From the NCBI GenBank assembly GCA_027864655.1, contig JAQAZG010000010.1, forward strand, positions 62,001-126,000: DNA of 64,000 bases, written 5' to 3'. Made by a program: the position numbers and the translations under genes. Numbering within the stretch: position 1 is the first letter of the stretch; each line of letters starts with the position of its first letter. Below, piece after piece: positions 25,559 through 32,829 of this stretch. The notes below the pieces were generated by a model. That model made no database searches and was not told the DNA's origin. It saw only the letters and a list, made by a program, of their open reading frames with translations. This DNA comes from Oleispirillum naphthae. Lineage in GTDB: Bacteria; Pseudomonadota; Alphaproteobacteria; Rhodospirillales; Rhodospirillaceae.

Positions 25559-26542
25559 TCAGCGCGCGGCCTTGATCCGCTTGATCAAGCTGCCGAACTT
25601 GCTTTCGTACTTCGCGTAGACCGGTTCCGACGCGGCTTCGAAGGCGGCCATGTCGGCCTTGTTGATCGCGATCTTGCCTTCCAGCTGCTTCATCTGGGCG
25701 GCCTCGATCCGGTCCACTTCCTTGCGGACCCAGACGGCGGTGTCCTTGCCGGCCTGCTTGAGGAGCTTCTGCTGGTCCGCGGGCAGCGTCTTGAACACCG
25801 CGGTGCTGATCAGGAGCGGCTCCACCGAGTGGATGTGCGAGGTGAGGGAGAGATACTTCTGCACCTCATAGAACTTCTGCGTGAGGATATGGGCGATGGG
25901 GTTCTCCTCGCCATCCACCACGCCGAGTTGCAGAGCCGTGTAGATTTCGCCGAAGCCCATCGGCGTGGCGCTGGCGCCGTACGCATTGAAGGTATCCACG
26001 AACACCGGCCCCTTGGGGGTTCTGATCTTCAGGCCCTTCATATCCTCGGGCTTGACGACCGGCCGCTTGGAATTGGTGACGTGACGGAAACCGTTTTCCC
26101 AGTAGCCGACGACGGTGAGGCCCTTCTTTTCGAGATTGGCGGCCAGTTCGTCGCCGATGGGGCCGTCCATCACCTTCGCGACCTGCTCGATGTTCTGGAA
26201 CAGGTAGGGCAGGGTCAGCACCGAGAGCGTGGGCTCGAACGAGGAAAGCAGAACGTCGGAGGTCAGCACCATGTCTACGGTGCCGAGCTGCGCGCCTTCG
26301 ACGAGCTCGCGCTGCGTCCCCAACTGGTCGGAGGGATAGATCTGGATCAGGAGCGCGCCTTTGGAGCGTTCCTCCACCAGTTTCTTGAACATCTCGCTGC
26401 CCTTCTGGTAGTGGTGGTCAAGGGCGCCGGTATGTCCCAGTCTCAATGTCTTTGCGGCGGCCATGGCCGGTCCGCACGATAAGGCCACCACCAAGGCTGC
26501 GGCCACTGCGGTCGTCAACCCGAAACGGCGTGTCGTCTTCAT
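25559..26542 (-). CDS. TRAP transporter solute-binding protein (DctP family), system 3
   Basis: A 327-residue periplasmic binding protein with a signal peptide of about 28 residues (ends GPAMA). The sequence follows the DctP pattern closely: LRLGHTGALDHHYQKGSEMFKK, PSDQLGTQRELVEGAQLGT, DMKGLKIRTPKGPVFVDTF (with the carboxylate-contacting arginine) and TALQLGVVDGEENPIAHI. This classic DctP type normally binds dicarboxylates. A 150-base gap separates it from the CoA-transferase gene upstream. A 3-hydroxy-3-methylglutarate-like ligand is proposed from the neighbours. Confidence 0.93.
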   Translation of the reverse strand: MKTTRRFGLTTAVAAALVVALSCGPAMAAAKTLRLGHTGALDHHYQKGSEMFKKLVEERSKGALLIQIYPSDQLGTQRELVEGAQLGTVDMVLTSDVLLSSFEPTLSVLTLPYLFQNIEQVAKVMDGPIGDELAANLEKKGLTVVGYWENGFRHVTNSKRPVVKPEDMKGLKIRTPKGPVFVDTFNAYGASATPMGFGEIYTALQLGVVDGEENPIAHILTQKFYEVQKYLSLTSHIHSVEPLLISTAVFKTLPADQQKLLKQAGKDTAVWVRKEVDRIEAAQMKQLEGKIAINKADMAAFEAASEPVYAKYESKFGSLIKRIKAAR

Positions 26543-26694
26543 TGCTATACCTCCCTAATGTTTTTCCGACTCTACTCCATTCCATTTTCTTCTTATCAAA
26601 GATAACTCCGCCGGAACCTCGATGTTTTCATACGCAATCGAGAAAAGGCGCCGCGGCGGATTTTTGCGGCGGGGGGCGGCGTTTCTCCCCGCCG

Positions 26695-27894
26695 TTACAA
26701 AACGCCTTCCTGGCGCAGTGCGAGAATCTCCTTTTCCGACAGCCCCAGAATTTCTCCATACACTTCGCCGTTGTGCTGCCCGAGTTCGGGCGAAGGCGTG
26801 CGGATCGCGGAGGGCGTGGCCGACATCTTGATGTGCGAGCCGGTCAGCTTCGTCTCTCCCGCCTTGGGGTGGGTGACGTTGACGAACATCTCCCGCGCGA
26901 CCGCGATGTGCGGGTCCTTGACCAGCCGGTCTATGGTGTTGATCGGCGCGGCGGGAACGCCCGCGGCCAGCATTTTCTCGACGATCTCGTCGATGGAATG
27001 GAGCTGGGTCCACGCCTCGACGAGGGGTTTGACCTCGGCATGCCGCTTCACCCGCTTGGGGTTGGAATCGAAGCGCTCGTCGGCGGCCAGGTCGGGGCGG
27101 CCGATCACCGAGCACACCAGGTGCCAGAGCTTGTCGTTTCCCGCGCCGATGACGATGCTGCCGTCGTTGGCGCGGAACGAATCGTAGGGATAGACGGATT
27201 CGTAGCGATTGCCGATTCGTCCCGGAATCCGGCCCTCGGTCAGATAGATCTGGGTGATGATCTCGAGGCTGGCGACGACGGAATCGACCAGGGACACATC
27301 CACCATCTGGCCTTCTCCGGTGAGGTCCCGGTGGCGCAATGCCGCGAGGACGCCGATCGCCACGGAGAGCCCGCCGAGAACGTCGCCGATGGCGGTGCCG
27401 GTTCGCGTCGGTTCGCCATCCGGCCATCCGGTCGTGCTCATCAGTCCGCCCATGGCCTGCCCGATGATGTCGTATCCGGCGCGCAGGCGATAGGGGCCGG
27501 TGTTGCCGAACCCGGAAATCGCGGCATAGACCAGGCGGGGGTTGATCGCCTTCAGCGTCTCGTAGCCCAGCCCGAGCTTGTCCATGGTTCCCGGACGATA
27601 GTTCTCCACCACCACGTCGGCGGTTTCGGCCAGGGAGAGAAAAAGCTCGCGCCCCTTTCCCTTGAGATTGAGCGTGACGCCCTTCTTGTTCCGGTTCAGG
27701 TTCATGTAATAGGCGCTCTCGCCATTCTGAAACGGCGCGAAGTGCCGGGAATCGTCGCCTTTTCCGGGTTCCTCGATCTTGATGACCTCGGCGCCCATGT
27801 CGGCCAGCATCATGGTGCAGAACGGCCCGGCCAGAACCCGGGTCAAGTCGAGAATCCGCAGCCCAGACAGTGCGCCTTTTTGCTCATTCATCAT
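26695..27894 (-). CDS. CaiB/BaiF family (class III) CoA-transferase
   Basis: A 399-residue class III CoA-transferase. Markers are LRILDLTRVLAGPFCTMMLADMGAEVIKIEEP, the catalytic aspartate region NRNKKGVTLNLKG..GLGYETLKAINPRLVYAAISGFG, and VDVSLVDSVVASL. The family moves CoA between acyl-CoA and a free acid; one known member uses succinyl-CoA to activate 3-hydroxy-3-methylglutarate. Two adjacent ATGs (27894 and 27891) share AAGGA upstream. It begins 7 bases after the HMG-CoA-lyase-like gene, and the two probably act in sequence on an acid imported by the downstream TRAP transporter. Confidence 0.9.
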   Translation of the reverse strand: MMNEQKGALSGLRILDLTRVLAGPFCTMMLADMGAEVIKIEEPGKGDDSRHFAPFQNGESAYYMNLNRNKKGVTLNLKGKGRELFLSLAETADVVVENYRPGTMDKLGLGYETLKAINPRLVYAAISGFGNTGPYRLRAGYDIIGQAMGGLMSTTGWPDGEPTRTGTAIGDVLGGLSVAIGVLAALRHRDLTGEGQMVDVSLVDSVVASLEIITQIYLTEGRIPGRIGNRYESVYPYDSFRANDGSIVIGAGNDKLWHLVCSVIGRPDLAADERFDSNPKRVKRHAEVKPLVEAWTQLHSIDEIVEKMLAAGVPAAPINTIDRLVKDPHIAVAREMFVNVTHPKAGETKLTGSHIKMSATPSAIRTPSPELGQHNGEVYGEILGLSEKEILALRQEGVL

Positions 27895-27901
27895 GATATC
27901 C

Positions 27902-28858
27902 TTACAGACAGGGTATTTTTTGAGACGCGTCGGGCGTGAAGGCATGGAGTTCGCTGCTCTTGCCCGCATGCATGACGTGGCCGGGCATGTCGTGGCCCAG
28001 CAGCTTCGGCATTTCCCGCGACAGGGAGAGCAGGGAGTCCAGGTCCACGCCGGTCGCGATGCCGCAGCCTTCGAGCAGATGGACCACATCCTCGGTGCAG
28101 ACGTTCCCGGTCGCGCCGGGAGCGTACGGGCAGCCGCCGATGCCTCCGAGAGATCCCTCGAAGCTGCCGACCCCGGCCGCAAGCGCGGCCATGACGTTGG
28201 CCAGGCCCTGGCCCCGGGTATCGTGGAAATGCAGCGTCAGCGGCACCTTCGGAAAGGCCTTCCGCACCGCGCCGCAATAGGATTCGACCTGGGAGGGGAA
28301 GGCCATGCCCGTGGTGTCGCACATGGTGATCGCATCCATGCCGAGCGCCAGATAGGACTCGATCGCCCACATCACCCGGGAGAGCGGCTGCGTTCCCTCG
28401 AACGGGCAGGCGAACGCGGTGGCGATGACGCCGTTGACCTTGACGCCGCTGCCCGCCACCAGATCCATGACCGCACGGAACCCCGCGAGGGATTGCGCGC
28501 AGGTCATCCGCATGTTCGCGAGGTTGTGCCGTTCCCCGATCGACATCACCAGGTTGATTTCATCCGCCTTCGCGGCGAGGGCCCGTTCCGCGCCTTTGGC
28601 GTTGGGGACCAACGCGCAATAGGAGACGCCGGGATGCCGGGCGATCCCCGCCATGACCTCCGCCGCGTCGCGGAGATTGGGGATGGCCTTGGGGGAGACG
28701 AAGGAGGTCACCTCGATCTTGGCGACCCCGGTCAGAGACAATCGGTCGGCCAGTCGAATCTTCTCGTCGGTCGGCACGAACGCGGCTTCGTTTTGCAAGC
28801 CGTCCCGCAAGACGACCTCGTTGATGTACACACGAGATGGGGCATCGAGAGAGATCAT
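27902..28858 (-). CDS. Hydroxymethylglutaryl-CoA lyase-like protein
   Basis: A 318-residue TIM-barrel lyase. N-terminal YINEVVLRDGLQNE carries the metal-binding aspartate and catalytic arginine; LHFHDTRGQGLANVMAAL holds the metal histidines. The signature SLGGIGGCPYAPGATGN contains the catalytic cysteine of HMG-CoA lyases. The enzyme splits HMG-CoA to acetoacetate and acetyl-CoA, and close relatives act on similar 3-hydroxy-3-methyl acyl-CoAs. It is the first gene of the CoA-transferase-TRAP unit. No mevalonate or leucine catabolic genes are nearby, so it probably serves an imported acid. Confidence 0.92.
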   Translation of the reverse strand: MISLDAPSRVYINEVVLRDGLQNEAAFVPTDEKIRLADRLSLTGVAKIEVTSFVSPKAIPNLRDAAEVMAGIARHPGVSYCALVPNAKGAERALAAKADEINLVMSIGERHNLANMRMTCAQSLAGFRAVMDLVAGSGVKVNGVIATAFACPFEGTQPLSRVMWAIESYLALGMDAITMCDTTGMAFPSQVESYCGAVRKAFPKVPLTLHFHDTRGQGLANVMAALAAGVGSFEGSLGGIGGCPYAPGATGNVCTEDVVHLLEGCGIATGVDLDSLLSLSREMPKLLGHDMPGHVMHAGKSSELHAFTPDASQKIPCL

Positions 28859-29163
28859 GGACCACCTTTACGTAATCGAACTAAAGGGTTATCCGCTCTT
28901 TCAGGCGCTACGTGGAAATTTTCACACAGCTCTCCCTCTCTGCCGAACAAAGCAGAGATGAGAAAGGCCACAAATATAATGTGATTATTCTTTCCCGTGG
29001 CGTGCCATGGAATATCCTCCAGTTGTGCTTCTTGTATTCTTGATTGAATTGATGATGGGGAAATTTCGCCGGTATGTCTAATCACCTTACGCCAACGAGC
29101 GTTCTCCAACGGAGAACGCTCGCCGGGGCGGAAGCCGCTGGGTTCTTGGCCGCGAGGGATCGT
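28859..29163. other. Intergenic region between lysR and the HMG-CoA-lyase unit
   Basis: About 300 bases, noticeably AT-rich. It must contain the promoter of the lyase-transferase-TRAP unit. A near-palindrome GTGGAAATTTTCAC at 28912-28925, some 55 bases before the lyase start, is a possible operator. A 12-base perfect hairpin (29096-29122) lies next to the upstream LysR stop. Confidence 0.4.
29096..29122 (-). terminator. Hairpin after the lysR gene
   Basis: CGAGCGTTCTCC, AAC, GGAGAACGCTCG: a perfect 12-base stem 41 bases past the stop of the LysR gene at 29164. The following bases on the minus strand (TTGGCG) are not a T run, so it may be a factor-assisted terminator or transcript stabiliser. 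Confidence 0.5.
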
Positions 29164-30153
29164 TCAGAGGATGTCGGGGGCGGGGCGCTCGCCGGAGGGA
29201 TTCCTGCGGGGGGCGGACTTGCCGACGGCCGCCAGGTAATCGAACAGCATCTTCGAGGCCGGCGAGAGAACGTGCTGATTGCGGCAGACCAGCATCAGCT
29301 CCCGGCGCGCCCAGGGGTCGGTCAGGCCCACGGCGCACAGGCCGAGCGGCTGGCCGACCACTTCGAAGGCGCGGTCGGGCATGATGCCGATGCCCAGATT
29401 CGCCTGCACCATCCGGCACAGGGCGTCGAAACTGGTGACGTGGATCTTGACCCGCAGGGGGGAGTTCGTCTGCCGCGCGGCGACCAGCAGTTGCGTGAAG
29501 ATCGAGCTGTCGCTGTGCAGGCACACGTAGTCGTAGCCGAGGGTCTGGCCGAAGGACAAGGACCGCTCGGAGGCAAGCTTGTGGTCGGGGCGCAAAACCA
29601 CCATCAGCCGGTCCCGCCGGTACGGCGTGCGGACGAGCTGGTACATGTTGGTGTCGCCGGCGCAGATGCCCAGATCGGCCTTGTGGTTCTCGATTTCCTC
29701 GACGACCTTGGGGCTGGAAAACTCCGCCAGGTCCACCTTGATCTCGGGATGCAGGGTCAGAAAATCCTCGAGGTCCTCGGGCAGGAACTCGATGAGCGAC
29801 GAAATGTTCGCCAACACGCGGACATAGCCCCGCACGCCCTGGGCGTACTCGCCGAGCTCGATGCCGATGCTCTCGACGTTCTGCAACATGGTGCGGGAAT
29901 GGTAGAGCAGGGTCTGCCCCGCCATGGTCAAGGCCATGCCCCTGGCCTGACGGACGAACAGGGCGACCCCCAGGGCCGCTTCCAGGTCCGCCAGCCTCTT
30001 GCTGACGGCGGAGGGGGCGATGGCCTCATGCTCCGCCGCGTGGGTCAGGTTGCCCTCTTCGCAGACCGAAATGAAAAGCTTGAGCGTGACGAAATCGAGC
30101 TTACGGAGAAGCGGGCTGATGGCCAATGCTCTTGCTCCAGCGGATGAAGGCAC
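29164..30153 (-). CDS. LysR family transcriptional regulator
   Basis: A 329-residue LysR regulator. The DNA-binding domain spans about residues 18-78 (LKLFISVCEEGNLTHAAEHEAIAPSAVSKRLADLEAALGVALF), with the effector domain from 105 to 310. It lies directly upstream of and on the same strand as the HMG-CoA-lyase/CoA-transferase/TRAP genes and is their likely regulator. The chosen start gives a 17-residue leader before the usual LysR start; an internal non-ATG start is possible. Confidence 0.88.
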   Translation of the reverse strand: MPSSAGARALAISPLLRKLDFVTLKLFISVCEEGNLTHAAEHEAIAPSAVSKRLADLEAALGVALFVRQARGMALTMAGQTLLYHSRTMLQNVESIGIELGEYAQGVRGYVRVLANISSLIEFLPEDLEDFLTLHPEIKVDLAEFSSPKVVEEIENHKADLGICAGDTNMYQLVRTPYRRDRLMVVLRPDHKLASERSLSFGQTLGYDYVCLHSDSSIFTQLLVAARQTNSPLRVKIHVTSFDALCRMVQANLGIGIMPDRAFEVVGQPLGLCAVGLTDPWARRELMLVCRNQHVLSPASKMLFDYLAAVGKSAPRRNPSGERPAPDIL

Positions 30154-30221
30154 GGTCCACGGTGCCGCATTCGGCCATCGCGGGCAAGCCTTCGCTCAGG
30201 GATTCGGGGCGGCCGCGGTTT

Positions 30222-30848
30222 TCATTCGTCGTCGGAAGGGTAGAAAGTCAGCGTCGCGGGCGGCGCGTCCTCGACGGAGTGGATGTCGTCGCGCTGCCAG
30301 GAGATCACCAGCGCCGCGGTGTAGTCGTTCTTGCGTGCAAAGCCGAAGCGGGGCGGCCCGGTGAACAGCGCGGCGCCGGTCTTGGCGTCGTAGATCGCCG
30401 CCGCGAACTTCGCCACGCCCAACTGGCGCGCCTTCTCGAACAGGGCGATCTTCGGCGTGGTGATGTCGGACCCGGCCAGCGGCACCGGCACCTTGTATTC
30501 GGGAAGCCCGACGATGGTGTCGGAATTGTCGATGCCGAGCGCGCCCGCGCGAATCTCCACCACCACCTCGGCATCCTTGCGCTCCGCCGCCAGCAGCGCG
30601 CCGCGCGCCAGAACCGCGGCGCGGATCGCGCCGATCGCGTACTTGCCGTCGGTCGCCTCGAAGTTGCCCGCATCGACGAAGGTCTTCTTGCCGGGCGGCA
30701 CGGCGCGCACCACCTCGACCGCGGCGCGGTCGGCGGCGGCGGAAATCAAAAGCTGCTCGGTGGCGGTGCGGCTGGTGGTGGTCTGGCGCTCGGTGGTGCA
30801 GGCGGCGAGCGCGAGGCAGGCCAGGGCAACGGCGAAACGGCGCGGCAT
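30222..30848 (-). CDS. Uncharacterised lipoprotein
   Basis: A 208-residue putative lipoprotein. The signal peptide ends in the lipobox LAAC with Cys17, followed by a Thr-rich segment. The mature domain contains TEQLLISAAADRAAVEVV, then alternating beta-type segments such as EVVVEIRAGALGIDNSDTIVGLPEYKVPVPLAG and AAIYDAKTGAALFTG. No catalytic motif is visible and the function is not recognised. The start at 30848 was picked because it gives the signal sequence; the frame is open far upstream across an opposite-strand gene. It is divergent from the tartrate-dehydrogenase-like gene. Confidence 0.78.
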   Translation of the reverse strand: MPRRFAVALACLALAACTTERQTTTSRTATEQLLISAAADRAAVEVVRAVPPGKKTFVDAGNFEATDGKYAIGAIRAAVLARGALLAAERKDAEVVVEIRAGALGIDNSDTIVGLPEYKVPVPLAGSDITTPKIALFEKARQLGVAKFAAAIYDAKTGAALFTGPPRFGFARKNDYTAALVISWQRDDIHSVEDAPPATLTFYPSDDE

Positions 30849-31004
30849 GGAGTCTCCGGGTCGGTTGAAACGCTCCCAGTCTGTTTCGTGTCGGCACCCG
30901 CCGATGTCAACCCGGCCTCTGGCGGCGGCCGCCGGATTCGCTATACTGGGAGGCCCCAGTCTTGAACCCGCATCCGCCGGTCCCGGCGGACAAGGAGACC
31001 CCCG

Positions 31005-32078
31005 ATGAAGGACCGCTGCTATACCATTGCCGTCATCCCCGGCGACGGCATCGGAAAGGAAGTCGTGCCGGAAGGCGTGCGCGTGCTCGAGGCCGCGGCG
31101 AGCCGCTTCGGCTTCCGCCTCGACCTCCAGGACCACGACTTCGCCTGCTGCGACTATTACGCCAAGCACGGCCGGATGATGCCCGACGACTGGCAGGCGC
31201 GCATCGGCGCCGTCGATGCGCTGTTCTTCGGCGCGGTCGGCTGGCCGGATACGGTGCCCGATCATGTCTCCTTGTGGGGATCTCTGCTGAAGTTCCGCCG
31301 CGACTACGACCAGTACGTCAATCTCCGCCCGGTGCGCCTGATGCCGGGGGTGGAGTGCCCGCTCGCCGGGCGCGAGCCGGGGAGCATCGACTTCCTGGTG
31401 GTGCGCGAGAACACCGAGGGCGAATACTCCTCGGTCGGCGGCAAGATGTACGCCGGGACCGAACGCGAGGTGGTGATCCAGGAAACCGTGATGAGCCGCG
31501 TCGGCATCGACCGCATCCTCAAGTTCGCGTTCGAACTCGCGCAGAAGCGCCCGAAGAAGCACCTCACCTCGGCCACCAAGTCCAACGGCATCTCCATCAC
31601 CATGCCCTATTGGGACGAGCGCGTCGTCGAAATGGCCAAACAGTTCCCCGAGGTGACCTGGGACAAATACCACATCGACATTCTCACCGCGAATTTCGTC
31701 CTCCACCCGGACCGCTTCGACGTCGTCGTCGCCTCCAACCTCTTCGGCGACATCCTCTCCGACCTCGGCCCGGCCTGCACCGGAACCATCGGCATCGCGC
31801 CCTCGGCCAACATCAACCCCACCCGCCGGTTCCCCTCGCTGTTCGAACCGGTGCACGGCTCCGCCCCCGACATCGCGGGCAAGGGCATCGCCAACCCGAT
31901 CGGCCAGATCTGGTCCGCCGCGATGATGCTCGACTTCCTCGGCGAGCCCGAAGCCGCCGCCGCCATCGTCGCGGCGATCGAGAAAGTCGTGGTCAACCCC
32001 GCCCTGCGCACCGGCGACCTCGGCGGCACCGCCAACACCGCCACCTGCGGCGCGGCCATCGTTGCGGCGCTGGGGTAA
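31005..32078 (+). CDS. Tartrate/D-malate dehydrogenase (isopropylmalate-dehydrogenase family)
   Basis: A 357-residue NAD-dependent decarboxylating dehydrogenase. It begins with IAVIPGDGIGKEVVPEG. VVRENTEGEYSSVGGKMY is typical of the tartrate/D-malate subgroup, where leuB and icd differ. TSATKSNGISITMPYWDERV and ASNLFGDILSDLGPACTGTIGIAPSANINP carry the catalytic lysine and metal aspartates, followed by the nucleotide-binding EPVHGSAPDIAGKGIANP. TtuC/DmlA-type enzymes oxidise D-malate to pyruvate and act on tartrate. A GACAAGGAG site precedes the ATG. It stands alone, so the physiological substrate (D-malate, tartrate or a related 2-hydroxyacid) is open. Confidence 0.88.
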   Translation: MKDRCYTIAVIPGDGIGKEVVPEGVRVLEAAASRFGFRLDLQDHDFACCDYYAKHGRMMPDDWQARIGAVDALFFGAVGWPDTVPDHVSLWGSLLKFRRDYDQYVNLRPVRLMPGVECPLAGREPGSIDFLVVRENTEGEYSSVGGKMYAGTEREVVIQETVMSRVGIDRILKFAFELAQKRPKKHLTSATKSNGISITMPYWDERVVEMAKQFPEVTWDKYHIDILTANFVLHPDRFDVVVASNLFGDILSDLGPACTGTIGIAPSANINPTRRFPSLFEPVHGSAPDIAGKGIANPIGQIWSAAMMLDFLGEPEAAAAIVAAIEKVVVNPALRTGDLGGTANTATCGAAIVAALG

Positions 32079-32098
32079 GGCCGGAAAACCAAAACCTT

Positions 32099-32121
32099 CC
32101 GGAGGGTCGCGGACCCTCCGG
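32099..32121 (+). terminator. Hairpin after the tartrate-dehydrogenase-like gene
   Basis: CCGGAGGGTC, GCG, GACCCTCCGG: a perfect ten-base stem 20 bases past the stop, followed by GCCTCCCATTACTTT. The T run is weak. The tail CCCATTACTTT resembles CCCATAACTTTT at the palindromic element near 63030, which suggests a shared repeat family. Confidence 0.5.
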
Positions 32122-32294
32122 GCCTCCCATTACTTTAAGCTGTTAAAAGCCGCGCTGGCCCGACATGTCGGGTGCGCGAGGTCTTCTGTGCGCCCATGCC
32201 AGTCGTTGCGAGGTAGTTCTCATCGCCCTGAAAGCGGACAGCAGCACGACACGTCTCATCTACGGAGGTTCCACCTGCCAAGAGGAGAACGGCT

Positions 32295-32645
32295 ATGGGA
32301 CTTTCCGAATTTGATCCAGAGGTACGCGATCGGCGTCCTTGGAATGCGGATCGATATATTGGTGCCAAACGTGCGCTGAAACCACAACAAGTATGGGCGA
32401 TCCGGTTCTGGTTGGACCGGGAGCGTAGGCTGCGTGACCGTGCGATGTTCGACCTGGCTATTGATAGCAAGCTTCGCGGATGCGACATCGTCAAAATGAA
32501 AATTGGAGACCTCGTCAGAGGAGGGCAAGTCCTATCCCGGGCAATCGTCGTCCAGCAGAAAACCGGTCGGCCTGTTCAGTTCGAACTCCTCGAACCTGCT
32601 CGTGCCAGCATTCTCGCATGGCTGGAACGTCGAGGTGGAACATGA
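32295..32645 (+). pseudogene. Truncated tyrosine-recombinase (integrase) fragment
   Basis: A 116-residue open frame equal to the N-terminal half of a small chromosomal tyrosine integrase. It includes ALKPQQVWAIRFWLDRERRL, the catalytic arginine region FDLAIDSKLRGCDIVKMKIGDL and VVQQKTGRPVQFEL with the beta-strand lysine. It stops at LERRGGT, where full-length relatives of about 200 residues continue to the HxxR and tyrosine box. Those motifs are not found in the following bases. It retains a ribosome-binding site (AGGAG). Base composition is lower in GC than the surroundings, consistent with an acquired and decayed element. Confidence 0.8.
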
Positions 32646-32829
32646 CCTGCCGTACCAGAACGCATTCATACGTAAGTGCAATCCCGCCCCATAGGTAGAT
32701 TCCGAAACTTACGCCGGCAGACCCAAAGGGGGTAAATTTTTGTCGAAGGGCCGCAGACACCGGTCGGTGTTCGTCTGTCGCGCCTCGAGTGACGCCGTCG
32801 GCTCCTTGGCAGATGCAATGGAGGGCGAC

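Noticed and set aside
32079-32294. Possible tRNA as integrase attachment site
   Set aside because: No cloverleaf or conserved TTCGA arm could be found in the region beside the integrase fragment.
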